From the NCBI RefSeq assembly GCF_030519475.1, contig NZ_JAUMKD010000003.1:744001-808000 (forward strand): a DNA stretch of 64,000 nt. Reading direction: 5' to 3'. Positions 15,981 through 24,605 of this stretch are shown here, piece by piece; positions within the stretch are counted from its first letter, which is position 1, and every line of letters begins with the position of its first letter. Below the pieces are notes generated by a model, which saw only the letters and a list, made by a program, of their open reading frames with translations, had not been told where the DNA came from and ran no database searches. The DNA comes from Micromonospora sp. C28SCA-DRY-2 (lineage in GTDB: Bacteria > Actinomycetota > Actinomycetes > Mycobacteriales > Micromonosporaceae). The position numbers and the translations under genes were made by a program.

Positions 15981-16293
15981 CGGGCACCTCCGCCAGCACC
16001 TCGCGCAGCCGGGTGAGCCGATCGCGCCAGAACCGCTCGTACGGGGTGAGCCAGTCGACCACCTCGCGCAGCGGCTCGGGTCGCAGCGAGTAGAGCCGCT
16101 GCCGGCCGACGGGCTGCTCGACGACCAGGCCGGCCTCCTTGAGCACCCGCAGGTGCTCGGAGAGGCTGGGCCGGCGCATGGCGAAGTGCTCCGCCAGCCG
16201 GTGCACCGGCTGCTCCCCCCGTTCCAGCAGCAGCCGGAGCACCGCCCGCCGGGTCGGGTTGGCCAGCGCGGCGAAGACGTCCGGCTCAGACAC
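15973..16293 (-). CDS. ArsR-family transcriptional repressor
   Basis: 106 aa. It begins MSEPDVFAALANPTRRAVLR, with a winged helix including LAEHFAMRRPSLSEHLRVLK and a wing QPVGRQRLYSL. No metal-binding Cys is present, so it is of the non-metal subgroup found with SRPBCC and VOC genes. The C-terminal WLTPYERFWRDRLTRLREVL is the helix typical of this subgroup. It overlaps both neighbours by 8 bases and probably represses its own operon through the palindrome at 16674-16691. Confidence 0.88.
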   Translation of the reverse strand: MSEPDVFAALANPTRRAVLRLLLERGEQPVHRLAEHFAMRRPSLSEHLRVLKEAGLVVEQPVGRQRLYSLRPEPLREVVDWLTPYERFWRDRLTRLREVLAEVPDE

Positions 16294-16660
16294 GGGTGGA
16301 CTGGAGGACGATGCCGTTGCCGTCCGGGTCGTCGAAGGTGGCGTACCGGCCCCAGGGGGCGATCTGGATGCCGCCGTCGGCGAAGGCGACGCCGCGCTCG
16401 CGCAGCCGCGCGACGTCGCCGTCGAGGTCGTCGGTCTCCAGCACCAGTCCCTTGAGCGAGCCGGGCGGCATGGTCGGGAACCAGGTGACCAGGGTCAGCG
16501 CGGTGGCGGCGCCCTTCGGCGCCACCTGGATCCAACGGCCGCTGGGCCCCATCGGGTTGTCGAAGACGAGGTCGAAGTCGAGCACGTCGACGTAGAAGTC
16601 GCGGGCCCGGTCCTGGTCGCTCACCGGCACCGAGACCAGCTGCACATGTGTGATCGCCAT
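16286..16660 (-). CDS. VOC-superfamily (glyoxalase/bleomycin resistance fold) protein
   Basis: 124 aa with two beta-alpha-beta-beta-beta modules: MAITHVQLVSVPVSDQDRAR at the start and GRYATFDDPDGNGIVLQST at the end, the latter with the usual metal-site region. The likely start is the ATG at 16660; a GTG three codons upstream is possible. It is first in the operon with the ArsR and SRPBCC genes. The substrate is unknown. Confidence 0.85.
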   Translation of the reverse strand: MAITHVQLVSVPVSDQDRARDFYVDVLDFDLVFDNPMGPSGRWIQVAPKGAATALTLVTWFPTMPPGSLKGLVLETDDLDGDVARLRERGVAFADGGIQIAPWGRYATFDDPDGNGIVLQSTRV

Positions 16661-16673
16661 GTCACCCACAATA

Positions 16674-16691
16674 GGTAGGAGATTCCCTACC
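16674..16691. promoter_or_regulatory. Candidate ArsR operator GGTAGG-N6-CCTACC
   Basis: Perfect 6-base inverted arms flank AGATTC, centred 22 bases before the first start codon of the VOC-ArsR-SRPBCC operon. Position and size fit autoregulation by the operon's ArsR protein. Confidence 0.55.
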
Positions 16692-16737
16692 GGTCAATCC
16701 GCCGCTCCGGCGGTCGATGATCGGTCACGGACTCGGG

Positions 16738-17646
16738 TTACTTCAACTGACCAGCCGTCAGGCCCGCCTGGATCTGCCGCTGGAAGGCGACGTACACCGC
16801 CAGCACCGGCAGCGTGGCGATGGTCAGCCCGGCGAAGAGCCCGCTGTAGTCGCCCTGGTAGCCCTGGCTGACCGCGAGCGCGGCGAGCCCCTGGGCCAGC
16901 ACCCACTTGGAGTCGTCGCCCTGCATCAGCACCTGCGGCAGGATGAACTGGTTCCAGTGGCTGAGGAAGTTGAAGATGGCGATGCTGATCAGACCCGGTC
17001 GGGCCATCGGCAGCATCACCCGGAAGAAGAGCCGGAAGTGACCGCACCCGTCGATCAGCGCCGCCTCGGCCACCGCGGTCGGCAGGGTCCGGAAGAAGGC
17101 GGTCAGGAAGAACACCGTGAACGGCAGCGAGTAGGCCGCGTAGACCAGCATCAGCCCGGTCCAGGTGCCGAAGAGGCCGGCGTTGCGCACCACGAAGAAG
17201 AGCGGCACGAGGGCCAGGAAGACCGGGAACATCATCCCGCCGACGAACAGGTAGTAGAAGACCTGCCGGCCGGGGAACTCGTACCGGGCGAAGACGTACG
17301 CCGCCGTCGCGCCCATCAGCATGGTCAGGGTGAGCGATCCGGTGACCACGATCGCGCTGTTCAGGAAGTACTGGCCGATGTGCGCCTCGGTCCAGGCGCG
17401 CGCCCAGTTCTCGAACCGCAGCGCGCCGGGCACGCCCCACGGGTCGGACAGGATCTCCCCGTCGCTCTTGAACGAGCTGAGGAACATCCAGAGCAGCGGC
17501 AGTACCGTCAGCGCGCCCCAGAACAGCAGGAACCCGTGCGAGAAGAGGTTGGCCACCCCGATCTCGCCGCGCGGCTTGCGGCCCTGCGGCGCCGGCCGGC
17601 CCGCCGCGGCCGTGCCGTCGGTGGCGGGCTTGTCGACAATGGTCAC
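16738..17646 (-). CDS. ngcG: Carbohydrate ABC transporter permease, MalG/NgcG type (system 2)
   Basis: 302 aa and six spans, with the EAA loop EAALIDGCGHFRLFFRVMLP. It is closely similar throughout to the MalG-type permease at 9181-10116; the two share GLTIATLPV/ALTLSILPM-like ends and end IQAGLTAGQLK versus IQSGLTSGAVK. It overlaps the partner permease gene by 4 bases and is the last gene of the second binding-protein-dependent import operon. The symbol denotes similarity to NgcG, not proven function. Confidence 0.82.
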   Translation of the reverse strand: MTIVDKPATDGTAAAGRPAPQGRKPRGEIGVANLFSHGFLLFWGALTVLPLLWMFLSSFKSDGEILSDPWGVPGALRFENWARAWTEAHIGQYFLNSAIVVTGSLTLTMLMGATAAYVFARYEFPGRQVFYYLFVGGMMFPVFLALVPLFFVVRNAGLFGTWTGLMLVYAAYSLPFTVFFLTAFFRTLPTAVAEAALIDGCGHFRLFFRVMLPMARPGLISIAIFNFLSHWNQFILPQVLMQGDDSKWVLAQGLAALAVSQGYQGDYSGLFAGLTIATLPVLAVYVAFQRQIQAGLTAGQLK

Positions 17647-18551
17647 GAGAACTCGATCCGATCACGCCGGGCGGCCCGCAGGGCCAGCACCGCCACCGAC
17701 AGGGTCAGGAAGAACAGCACCACGCCGATGGCCGAGGCGTAGCCGAACCTGTTCTCGCTGCCGAACGCGGTCTCGTACATCCGCAGACCGATGACGTCGG
17801 AGGAGAAGTTGGGGCCGCCGTTGGTCATCTGCTGGATCAGGATGAACCCGTCCAGCGCCGCGATGGCCAGGTAGATCCAGGCGACCTGCACGGTGTCCCA
17901 GAGCAGCGGGATGGTGACCTTGCGCAGCGTGGTCCAGCGGGACGCGCCGTCGAGCATCACCGCCTCGTAGATGTCGCGCGGGATGGCCGACATGGCCGCG
18001 CCGAAGAGCACCACGTAGAAGCCCACGTTGCTCCAGATCATCACCGCCAGCACGCACCAGAAGGCCGTACGGGGGTCGCCGAGCCAGGTCGGGGTGGGCA
18101 GCCCCAGCGCGCCCAGGGCGCCGTTGAGCAGGCCGCTGTTGGGGTGGTAGACCTCCCGCCAGAGCAGGGCGATGATGACCACCGAGAGCACCTGCGGAAA
18201 GAAGTAGACCATCCGGTAGAACGAGGTGCCGCGCACGCCGGTCACCCCGGCCCGGCCCTTGCGACCGCCCATGGCGAGCATGCTGGCGAAGAAGAGGCCC
18301 AACGCGATGGTCACCACCGGCACCACGGCCAGCAGCCACGCGTTGTTCTTGAGCGCGTTCCACACCCGCTCGTCGTCGAGCAGCCGCTCGAAGTTGGCCA
18401 GCCCCACCGGGTTGGCCTCGGCCGAGTAGCCGAGCCAGTCGGTGGTCGAGATCTGGAACGCCTGCAGGTACGGCGAGATCACGAAGATGCCGTAGAGCAG
18501 CAGCGGTGGCACCAGGAACGTGACGATCAGCGGGTACTTGCCATGTTTCAC
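17643..18551 (-). CDS. ngcF: Carbohydrate ABC transporter permease, MalF/NgcF type (system 2)
   Basis: 302 aa and six spans, beginning MKHGKYPLIVTFLVPPLLLY, matching the MRHGRYP start of its paralogue at 10130-11041. The EAA loop is YEAVMLDGASRWTTLRKVTIP. It follows the binding-protein gene after 64 bases and overlaps the next permease by 4. As in system 1, no ATPase gene is present. Confidence 0.84.
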   Translation of the reverse strand: MKHGKYPLIVTFLVPPLLLYGIFVISPYLQAFQISTTDWLGYSAEANPVGLANFERLLDDERVWNALKNNAWLLAVVPVVTIALGLFFASMLAMGGRKGRAGVTGVRGTSFYRMVYFFPQVLSVVIIALLWREVYHPNSGLLNGALGALGLPTPTWLGDPRTAFWCVLAVMIWSNVGFYVVLFGAAMSAIPRDIYEAVMLDGASRWTTLRKVTIPLLWDTVQVAWIYLAIAALDGFILIQQMTNGGPNFSSDVIGLRMYETAFGSENRFGYASAIGVVLFFLTLSVAVLALRAARRDRIEFS

Positions 18552-18615
18552 GAGGACCTACTCCCGGAAGCGGTGGACCGGCGGGGACGGGCACGCCGCC
18601 CCCGCCGGCCGGATG

Positions 18616-20031
18616 TCACGCGGCCCGCTTGTACTTCTTGATCGAGCTGTCCTGGGCGATCGAGTCGGCGCCCTTCTGGCACTGCTCGAGGAACTCGGCC
18701 GGGCCGATCCGGCCGCTGAAGAACTCGCCGCACGCGGCGTCGACGAGCTCCCGCTCCAGCTTGCGGTAGTAGTTGTTGTAGACCCAGTTGAAGCCGTTGC
18801 TGCCGGAGGCGTCCAGCGCCTTGGTCACGGTGCTGAGGCCGAACGGCAGCTCGACGCCCTCGGTCGACCCGGCCACCACGGTGAGGCTGGAGACCTTCTT
18901 GGTGAAGTCCTGGGCGCCCTTCTTGGAGAGCATGATCCGGAAGTACTCCAGGCCGCCGGCCAGGTTCTTGGCCTTGGCCGGCACCATGAACGGCTCGCCG
19001 GCGGTGCCGCGGATCGCCTCGAACGGCAGCTTGTCGCCGGCGCCGAGGCTCGGCGTCGGCTGGATCGTCATGTTGAAGCCCTCGGGGGTGACCTTCTTCT
19101 GCTCGCTCTCCAGCCACGAGCCGCAGGAGATGAAGGCGGCCTTGCCCTGGCACCACGCGGTCTGCGACTGCACGTGGTCCAGGCCCGGCGAGCCGTCCAG
19201 GATGTACTTGTCCTTGACGATCTGGTGCCACGCGTCGGCGGCGGCCTTCATCGCGTCGGACTTCCAGGCGTTCGGCTCCAGGTTGTCGATCGCGGTGGCC
19301 ACGGAGGGACCGCCGAACTTGATGGCCGTGGCGATCAGCGGCCAGCTCATGTACCGGGGGTGCTTGCCGGCGTACGTCCAGGGCGCGATGCCGGCCGCCT
19401 TGATCTGCTTGCAGAGCGCGATGTGGTCGTCCCAGGTCTTGGCGTACTCCCAGTTGCGCTCGGTGAAGAGCTTGGTGGAGTGCCAGATGCCGTACGCGGT
19501 GTAGGTGTAGTTCAGCACCAGGAACTTGCCGTCGTACGAGCCGACCTCGACCGCGCCGGGCAGCAGGGTGTCCTTGACCGTCTTGCCGGGGATGTCGAGG
19601 CTGGGCGCGGCGAGCAGCTCACCGAGGTCGGCGATGGCGTTCTGCGACACCAGGCCGTTGAAGTCGATCTGGCCGGCGCCGGAGTTGTTCACCACGTCGG
19701 GCGGGGTGCCGTCGACGAAGCGCGGCTGGAGGGTCTTGTTGATCTCCTGCGTCGCCGAGTGGTTGATCTTCGCCTTCGGGTACTTCTCGGTGTACATGGC
19801 CTCGTGGGCCTTGGCGTACTCCTCGCCGAAGCCGCCGTTGAAGATCACCACCTCGAGCGGCGCGTCCTCCTTCACCCCGAGCGGGTTCTGCTCGCTCTTG
19901 GTGCCCTTGTAGGTGCCGGAGTCGTCCTTGTCGCCGCCACCGCCGGTGGCGCAGCCGGCCAGCAGACCGGCGGCGGGGGTGGCCAGCAGGCCGGCAGCGG
20001 CGGTACGCCGCAGGATGTCACGCCTGTTCAT
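18616..20031 (-). CDS. ngcE: NgcE-like sugar-binding lipoprotein (system 2)
   Basis: 471 aa. MNRRDILRRTAAAGLLATP followed by AAGLLAGC is a Tat-type lipoprotein signal. After a Gly/Asp linker it shares NPLGVKEDAPLEVVIFNGG with the system 1 protein, along with LQPRF..GTPPDVVNN and a terminal DSSIKKYKR. The body is clearly diverged (for example SATQEINKTL versus SQAEEIATVL), so the ligand may differ (GlcNAc versus chitobiose or another amino sugar). It heads its own three-gene operon with a separate upstream region and has no regulator of its own. Confidence 0.85.
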   Translation of the reverse strand: MNRRDILRRTAAAGLLATPAAGLLAGCATGGGGDKDDSGTYKGTKSEQNPLGVKEDAPLEVVIFNGGFGEEYAKAHEAMYTEKYPKAKINHSATQEINKTLQPRFVDGTPPDVVNNSGAGQIDFNGLVSQNAIADLGELLAAPSLDIPGKTVKDTLLPGAVEVGSYDGKFLVLNYTYTAYGIWHSTKLFTERNWEYAKTWDDHIALCKQIKAAGIAPWTYAGKHPRYMSWPLIATAIKFGGPSVATAIDNLEPNAWKSDAMKAAADAWHQIVKDKYILDGSPGLDHVQSQTAWCQGKAAFISCGSWLESEQKKVTPEGFNMTIQPTPSLGAGDKLPFEAIRGTAGEPFMVPAKAKNLAGGLEYFRIMLSKKGAQDFTKKVSSLTVVAGSTEGVELPFGLSTVTKALDASGSNGFNWVYNNYYRKLERELVDAACGEFFSGRIGPAEFLEQCQKGADSIAQDSSIKKYKRAA

Positions 20032-20240
20032 GGTCTTCTCCTCGGATCGGGTCCTGGCGGTCGCCGGTCGTGTCTGGGGGTGGCGTCCCGCCGTTTTCGA
20101 GGCACGGGGGATTCGTTGCTTGTCTTCAATTCACAGAATGTTGCTGAAGAATTTCTACGGCAGCCGGGCCCGGACTTCAAGACCCGACGACCGAACCGTT
20201 ATCAGCACCGGCCAGCACGCCGTTCGCCTAGCCTCGAACC
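20032..20240. promoter_or_regulatory. Divergent upstream region of NgcE system 2 and an acyltransferase
   Basis: Only 20118-20160 is AT-rich. It contains CTTCAATTC and TGAAGAATT about 15 bases apart and a small ATTC-ACA-GAAT palindrome, consistent with a regulated promoter for the transporter. No element clearly matches the MurR/RpiR region at 14237-14434. No gene is seen. Confidence 0.4.
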
Positions 20241-21713
20241 ATGCGCCGACTGCGCGAACTCGCCGCGCGGACCCCGGCTGGCCGGGAGCGCTACGTCGAC
20301 CTGCTCCGGGCGCTCGCCATCATCCTGGTGGTTCTCGGCCACTGGGCGGTAGCCGCGATCACCTACGACGCGGCCGGGAACCCGACCGGGCGTTCCGCGC
20401 TGCCCGAACTGCCCTGGGCCTACCCGCTGACCTGGGTGGTCCAGGTGATGCCGGTGTTCTTCGTCGTCGGCGGCTTCGCCAACGCCGCCTCGCTGACCGC
20501 GCACCGGCAGTGGGGCGGCGACGCCACCGGCTGGCTGCTCGGCCGCAGCGCCCGGTTGCTGCGGCCCACCACCGCGCTGCTGGTGGTGCTCGCGGCCGGG
20601 GCGCTCGTCGCCCGGCTGGTCGGAGCCGAGGCGCCGCTGATCCGCACAGTCGTCTGGTTCGCCACCATCCCGCTCTGGTTCCTCGCCGCGTATCTCGTGG
20701 TGGTGCCGCTCACCCCGGTGACGTACGCGCTGCACCGACGGTTCGGGCTGGCCGTGCCGGTGGCGCTGGCCGCCCTGGTCGCCGCCGGCGACCTGGGTCG
20801 GGCCCTGGGCCCGGCGGAACTCGCCCTGCCCAACTACCTGTTCGGCTGGCTGGCCGTCCATCAGCTCGGTTTCGCCTGGCAGGAGGCCCGGTCCGGCACC
20901 CCCGCGGCCGGCGCGCCGGGCGCGAGCACCGGCGGCGGGACGGCCGGCACGGACCGGGACCGCACCGCCGGACCGGGGGGCATCCGGTCCCGCCGGCTGC
21001 CGATGTCCCGCCGGGCCGGCGCGGCGATGCTGCTCGGCGGGCTCGTCGTGGCCGCGCTGCTGACCGGACCCGGCCCGTACCCAATCAGCATGATCAACAT
21101 CCCGGGGGAACCGCTGGACAACGCCGCGCCGCCGAGCGTGGCGCTGCTCGCCGTCACCACCGCCCAGCTGGGCCTGATCCTGCTGCTGCGCGACGCGGCG
21201 GAACGCTGGCTGCGCCGCTCCCGCCCCTGGCAGGCGGTGATCGCGGTGAACGGGGTGGTGCTCACCGTCTTCCTCTGGCACCTGAGTGCGGTGATCCTGC
21301 TCGTCGGCGCGCTGGACGCGGCGGGCGTGCTGCCGACGCCGCCGCCCGGCTCGGCGGCCTGGCTGGCCTGGCGGCTGCCGTGGGTGCTGATGCTGACCGT
21401 GGTGCTGGCCGTGCTGATCGCCGTCTTCGGTCCCGTCGAGGGCCGCACCCGCCGGCCCGCGGCGGCGCGGCCGCCCACCGACGCCCCGGCGGGCGGCGGG
21501 CGGCCAGCGTGGGGGGACCGCCGGCGGGCGACCGCCCGCACCGCGCTCACCGCCGCCGCCTTCGCCGCCGTGGTGTACGCGCTGGTCGCCAACAGCACCG
21601 CGCCGAAGGAGGCCGCCGAGCCGCTGGGCGTACCCGTCCCCGCCCTGGTGGCGTACCTGGGCGGGGCGGGCGTCCTGCGGGTGCTCAGGTCTGGGTGGGG
21701 AAGCCGAGGTTGA
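20241..21713 (+). CDS. Acyltransferase-3 family membrane protein
   Basis: 490 aa with about ten membrane segments. YVDLLRALAIILVVLGHW at residues 18-35 carries the catalytic His of the acyltransferase-3 (OafB/NodX-like) family, and MPVFFVVGGFANA follows. LWHLSA near residue 345 is the second conserved region. A polar low-complexity loop at about residues 220-245 (GTPAAGAPGASTGGGTAGT) interrupts the membrane part. Members O-acylate sugars, lipids or antibiotics. Its 3' end overlaps the 3' end of the convergent dehydrogenase gene by 29 bases. Confidence 0.8.
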   Translation: MRRLRELAARTPAGRERYVDLLRALAIILVVLGHWAVAAITYDAAGNPTGRSALPELPWAYPLTWVVQVMPVFFVVGGFANAASLTAHRQWGGDATGWLLGRSARLLRPTTALLVVLAAGALVARLVGAEAPLIRTVVWFATIPLWFLAAYLVVVPLTPVTYALHRRFGLAVPVALAALVAAGDLGRALGPAELALPNYLFGWLAVHQLGFAWQEARSGTPAAGAPGASTGGGTAGTDRDRTAGPGGIRSRRLPMSRRAGAAMLLGGLVVAALLTGPGPYPISMINIPGEPLDNAAPPSVALLAVTTAQLGLILLLRDAAERWLRRSRPWQAVIAVNGVVLTVFLWHLSAVILLVGALDAAGVLPTPPPGSAAWLAWRLPWVLMLTVVLAVLIAVFGPVEGRTRRPAAARPPTDAPAGGGRPAWGDRRRATARTALTAAAFAAVVYALVANSTAPKEAAEPLGVPVPALVAYLGGAGVLRVLRSGWGSRG

Positions 21714-23184
21714 CCCCGCCGTGCCGGGGGTCCAGCCAGCGGCTGGTGACCACCTTGCCCCGGGTGAAGAAGCGCACCCCGTCCTCGCCGTGCGCGTGCA
21801 GGTCGCCGAAGAGCGAGGACTTCCAGCCGCCGAAGGAGTAGTAGGCCATCGGGACCGGGATCGGCACGTTGACGCCGACCATGCCGACCTCCACCTCGTG
21901 CTGGTAGCGCCGGGCCGCGCCGCCGTCGTTGGTGAAGATCGCCGTGCCGTTGCCGTACGGGTTGGCGTTGACCAGCTCGACCGCCTCGTCGTACGAGCCG
22001 ACCCGGACCACGCTCAGCACCGGGCCGAAGATCTCGTCGGTGTAGACGGACATCTCCGGGGTGACCCGGTCGAACAGCGTCGGGCCGAGCCAGAACCCGG
22101 CCGGGTCGCCGTCCGGCTCGACGTCGCGCCCGTCCACCACCGGCACCGCGCCGGCGGCCACCCCGGCCTCGACGTACGACCGGACCTTCTCGGCGTGCGC
22201 GGCGGTGACCAGCGGCCCCATGTCGCAGCCCCGCCGGCCGTCGCCGGTGCGCAGCCGGGCCATCCGCTCGGCGATCCGGGCGACCAGGTCGTCGCCGACC
22301 GGCTCCACGGCGACCAGGGCGGAGATGGCCATGCACCGCTCCCCCGCCGAGCCGAACCCGGCGTTGACCGCCGCGTCGGCGGCCAGGTCGAGGTCGGCGT
22401 CCGGGAGCACCACCATGTGGTTCTTCGCCCCGCCGAGCGCCTGCACCCGCTTGCCGGCCATCGTGCCGCGCTGGTAGACGTACCGGGCGATCGGGGTGGA
22501 GCCGACGAAGGAGACCGCCCGCACGCCGGGGTGGTCGAGCAGCGCGTCGACCGCCTCCTTGTCGCCGTTGACCACGTTGAGCACCCCGTCGGGCAGGCCC
22601 GCCTCGGCGAACCACTCGGCGAGCAGCAGCGCCGCGCTCGGGTCCTTCTCGCTGGGCTTGAGCACCACCGCGTTGCCGCAGGCCACCGCCACCGGCACGA
22701 ACCACAGCGGCACCATCACCGGGAAGTTGAACGGGGAGATCACCGCCACCACGCCGAGCGGCTGGCGCAGGCTGTACGAGTCGACCTCGGTGGAGACGTT
22801 CTCGCTGAACCCGCCGCGCAGCGCCGAGGGGATGCCGCAGGCGTACTCGATCACCTCCAGGCCGCGCTGCACCTCGCCGGCGGCGTCGGCGAGCACCTTG
22901 CCGTGCTCGGCGGTGATCACCTCGGCCAGCCGGTCCCGGCGGGCGTGCACCAGCTCGCGGAAGGCGAAGAGCACCGCCGTCCGCCTGGCCAGCGAGGCGT
23001 CCCGCCAGGACCGGGCCGCCCGCTCGGCGGCCTGCACCGCCGCCGCGACGTCGGCCGCGCCGGCCAGCTCCACCTCGCCGGTACGCCGCCCGGTGGCCGG
23101 GTCGAAGACGTCGCCGCGCCGGCCGGACGTCCCGGTGAACCGCTTGCCGTCGACGAAGTGCCCGATGGTGGTGGGGGTGCTCAC
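21685..23184 (-). CDS. mmsA: CoA-acylating methylmalonate-semialdehyde dehydrogenase
   Basis: 499 aa, full length for the family. It contains VISPFNFPVMVPLWF, VLKPSEKDP (NAD-binding Lys), SFVGSTPIARYVYQ, the catalytic-Cys loop GSAGERCMAIS and EIFGPVLSVVRV. The GERCM context distinguishes the CoA-acylating MmsA/IolA group from ordinary aldehyde dehydrogenases. It converts malonate or methylmalonate semialdehyde to acetyl- or propionyl-CoA. The GTG start overlaps the aminotransferase stop by 4 bases. Together the pair forms an amino-group removal plus oxidation route for beta-alanine, 3-aminoisobutyrate or valine breakdown. Confidence 0.9.
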   Translation of the reverse strand: MSTPTTIGHFVDGKRFTGTSGRRGDVFDPATGRRTGEVELAGAADVAAAVQAAERAARSWRDASLARRTAVLFAFRELVHARRDRLAEVITAEHGKVLADAAGEVQRGLEVIEYACGIPSALRGGFSENVSTEVDSYSLRQPLGVVAVISPFNFPVMVPLWFVPVAVACGNAVVLKPSEKDPSAALLLAEWFAEAGLPDGVLNVVNGDKEAVDALLDHPGVRAVSFVGSTPIARYVYQRGTMAGKRVQALGGAKNHMVVLPDADLDLAADAAVNAGFGSAGERCMAISALVAVEPVGDDLVARIAERMARLRTGDGRRGCDMGPLVTAAHAEKVRSYVEAGVAAGAVPVVDGRDVEPDGDPAGFWLGPTLFDRVTPEMSVYTDEIFGPVLSVVRVGSYDEAVELVNANPYGNGTAIFTNDGGAARRYQHEVEVGMVGVNVPIPVPMAYYSFGGWKSSLFGDLHAHGEDGVRFFTRGKVVTSRWLDPRHGGVNLGFPTQT

Positions 23185-24488
23185 GCCGCCACCTCCGCCG
23201 CCGCGCTGGACCGGATGGCGTCGACCAGGATGGCCAGCCCCTCGCGCGCCTCGTCCTCGGTGAGGGTCAGCGGCGGGCCCATCCGCAGCACGTTGCCGTA
23301 GAGGCCGCCCTTGCCGACCAGCAGTCCGCCGGCCTTGCACGCCTCCAGGACGCGGACGGTCAGCGCCGGGTCCGGCTCGGTGGTGCCCGGGCGGACGAAC
23401 TCGACGCCGAGCATCAGCCCCTTGCCGCGTACCTCGGCGACGCGGTCGAGACCGCCCACGGCGGCGCGCAGGCCGTCGGCGAGGATCGCGCCGGTGCGGG
23501 CCGCGTTGCCCTGCAGATCGTGGTCGAGCAGGTAGTCCAGCACCGCGTTGCCGGCGGCGGTGGAGACCGGGTTGCCGCCGAAGGTGCAGAAGCTGATCGC
23601 CGGCACCGACTCCAGCACCTCGGCCCGGCCGACCACGCCGGCCAGGGCGAAGCCGTTGCCGATGCCCTTGGCGAAGGTGAGCAGGTCCGGCGTGACGCCG
23701 TGCGCCTGGTAGCCCCAGAAGTGCTCGCCGGTGCGGCCCCACCCGGTCTGCACCTCGTCCGAGACGAACAGGATGCCGTGCTCGTCGAGCACCTTCTTCC
23801 AGGCGGCGAAGAGCCCGTCCGGCGGGTGCACGAAGCCGCCGACTCCCTGGATCGGCTCGGCGATCAGGCAGGCCACGTCGCCGGCGGTCTGGGTGGCGAG
23901 CACCTCGCGCAGGTCCTCCACCGCGGCGTCGACCCGCTCGGACTCGCTCAGCCGGGCCAGCAGGCCGCGCAGCCGCTCACCGGAGTGCAGCCAGGCCACC
24001 TGGAGCGGGTTGAGCGCGCTGGCCGACCAGCCGCGGTTGCCGGTCACGCCCATCGTGGCGTACGACCGGCCGTGGTAGCTGTTGCGCACGGCGAGGATCT
24101 GCGCCGAGCGGCGGTGGTTGGTGGCGAACAGCAGCGCCGCCTCGTTCGCCTCGGTGCCGGAGTTGGCGAAGAACACCCGGGCGTCCGGGATGCCGGAGAC
24201 CCGGGCCACCTTCTCGGCCAGCTCGACCTGCTGGCGGATGAGGTAGAGCGTCGAGCTGTGCACGATGCCGGTGCGCAACTGCCGCTCGACGGCATCGCGG
24301 ATCTCCGGGATGTCGTAGCCGACCATCGAGGTCAGCACGCCGCCGAAGAAGTCCAGGTAGGTGCGGCCCTGGGCGTCGGTGACCCGGCGGCCGGAACCGG
24401 AGACCAGCTCGATCGGCTCGGAGTAGTACAGCGGCATCCAGGACGGGAGCACGGCCCGGTGCCGGGCCAGCAGGTCGTCGGAGGTCAT
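23181..24488 (-). CDS. Class-III aminotransferase (beta-alanine/omega-amino acid type)
   Basis: 435 aa. VFFANSGTEANEAAL binds the PLP phosphate, NSYHGRSYATMG follows, ILFVSDEVQTGWGRTG carries the PLP-pyridine Asp, and LTFAKGIGNGFALAG contains the Schiff-base Lys. It is similar to beta-alanine--pyruvate, 3-aminoisobutyrate or 4-aminobutyrate transaminases. The partner enzyme downstream (CoA-acylating semialdehyde dehydrogenase) favours beta-alanine or 3-aminoisobutyrate as donor over GABA. It is first in the two-gene operon, and the ATG at 24488 is the only start giving the full N-terminus. Confidence 0.88.
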   Translation of the reverse strand: MTSDDLLARHRAVLPSWMPLYYSEPIELVSGSGRRVTDAQGRTYLDFFGGVLTSMVGYDIPEIRDAVERQLRTGIVHSSTLYLIRQQVELAEKVARVSGIPDARVFFANSGTEANEAALLFATNHRRSAQILAVRNSYHGRSYATMGVTGNRGWSASALNPLQVAWLHSGERLRGLLARLSESERVDAAVEDLREVLATQTAGDVACLIAEPIQGVGGFVHPPDGLFAAWKKVLDEHGILFVSDEVQTGWGRTGEHFWGYQAHGVTPDLLTFAKGIGNGFALAGVVGRAEVLESVPAISFCTFGGNPVSTAAGNAVLDYLLDHDLQGNAARTGAILADGLRAAVGGLDRVAEVRGKGLMLGVEFVRPGTTEPDPALTVRVLEACKAGGLLVGKGGLYGNVLRMGPPLTLTEDEAREGLAILVDAIRSSAAAEVAA

Positions 24489-24590
24489 GGTCGCCTGTCA
24501 CCCTTCAGCGGCGGTACGCGGATACCGCACGCTTTCACCACCGGGCCCCGCCCGACAAGTGCCAGCCTGTAGCGCGCGGACCCCGGTCGG

Positions 24591-24605
24591 TTGACAGACC
24601 GTCAA
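24591..24605. promoter_or_regulatory. Palindrome TTGAC-N5-GTCAA upstream of the aminotransferase operon
   Basis: Perfect 5-base inverted arms lie about 105 bases upstream of the aminotransferase start and overlap the end of the membrane-protein gene behind it. It could be an operator or a -35-containing element for the catabolic operon. The evidence is position and symmetry only. Confidence 0.3.
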
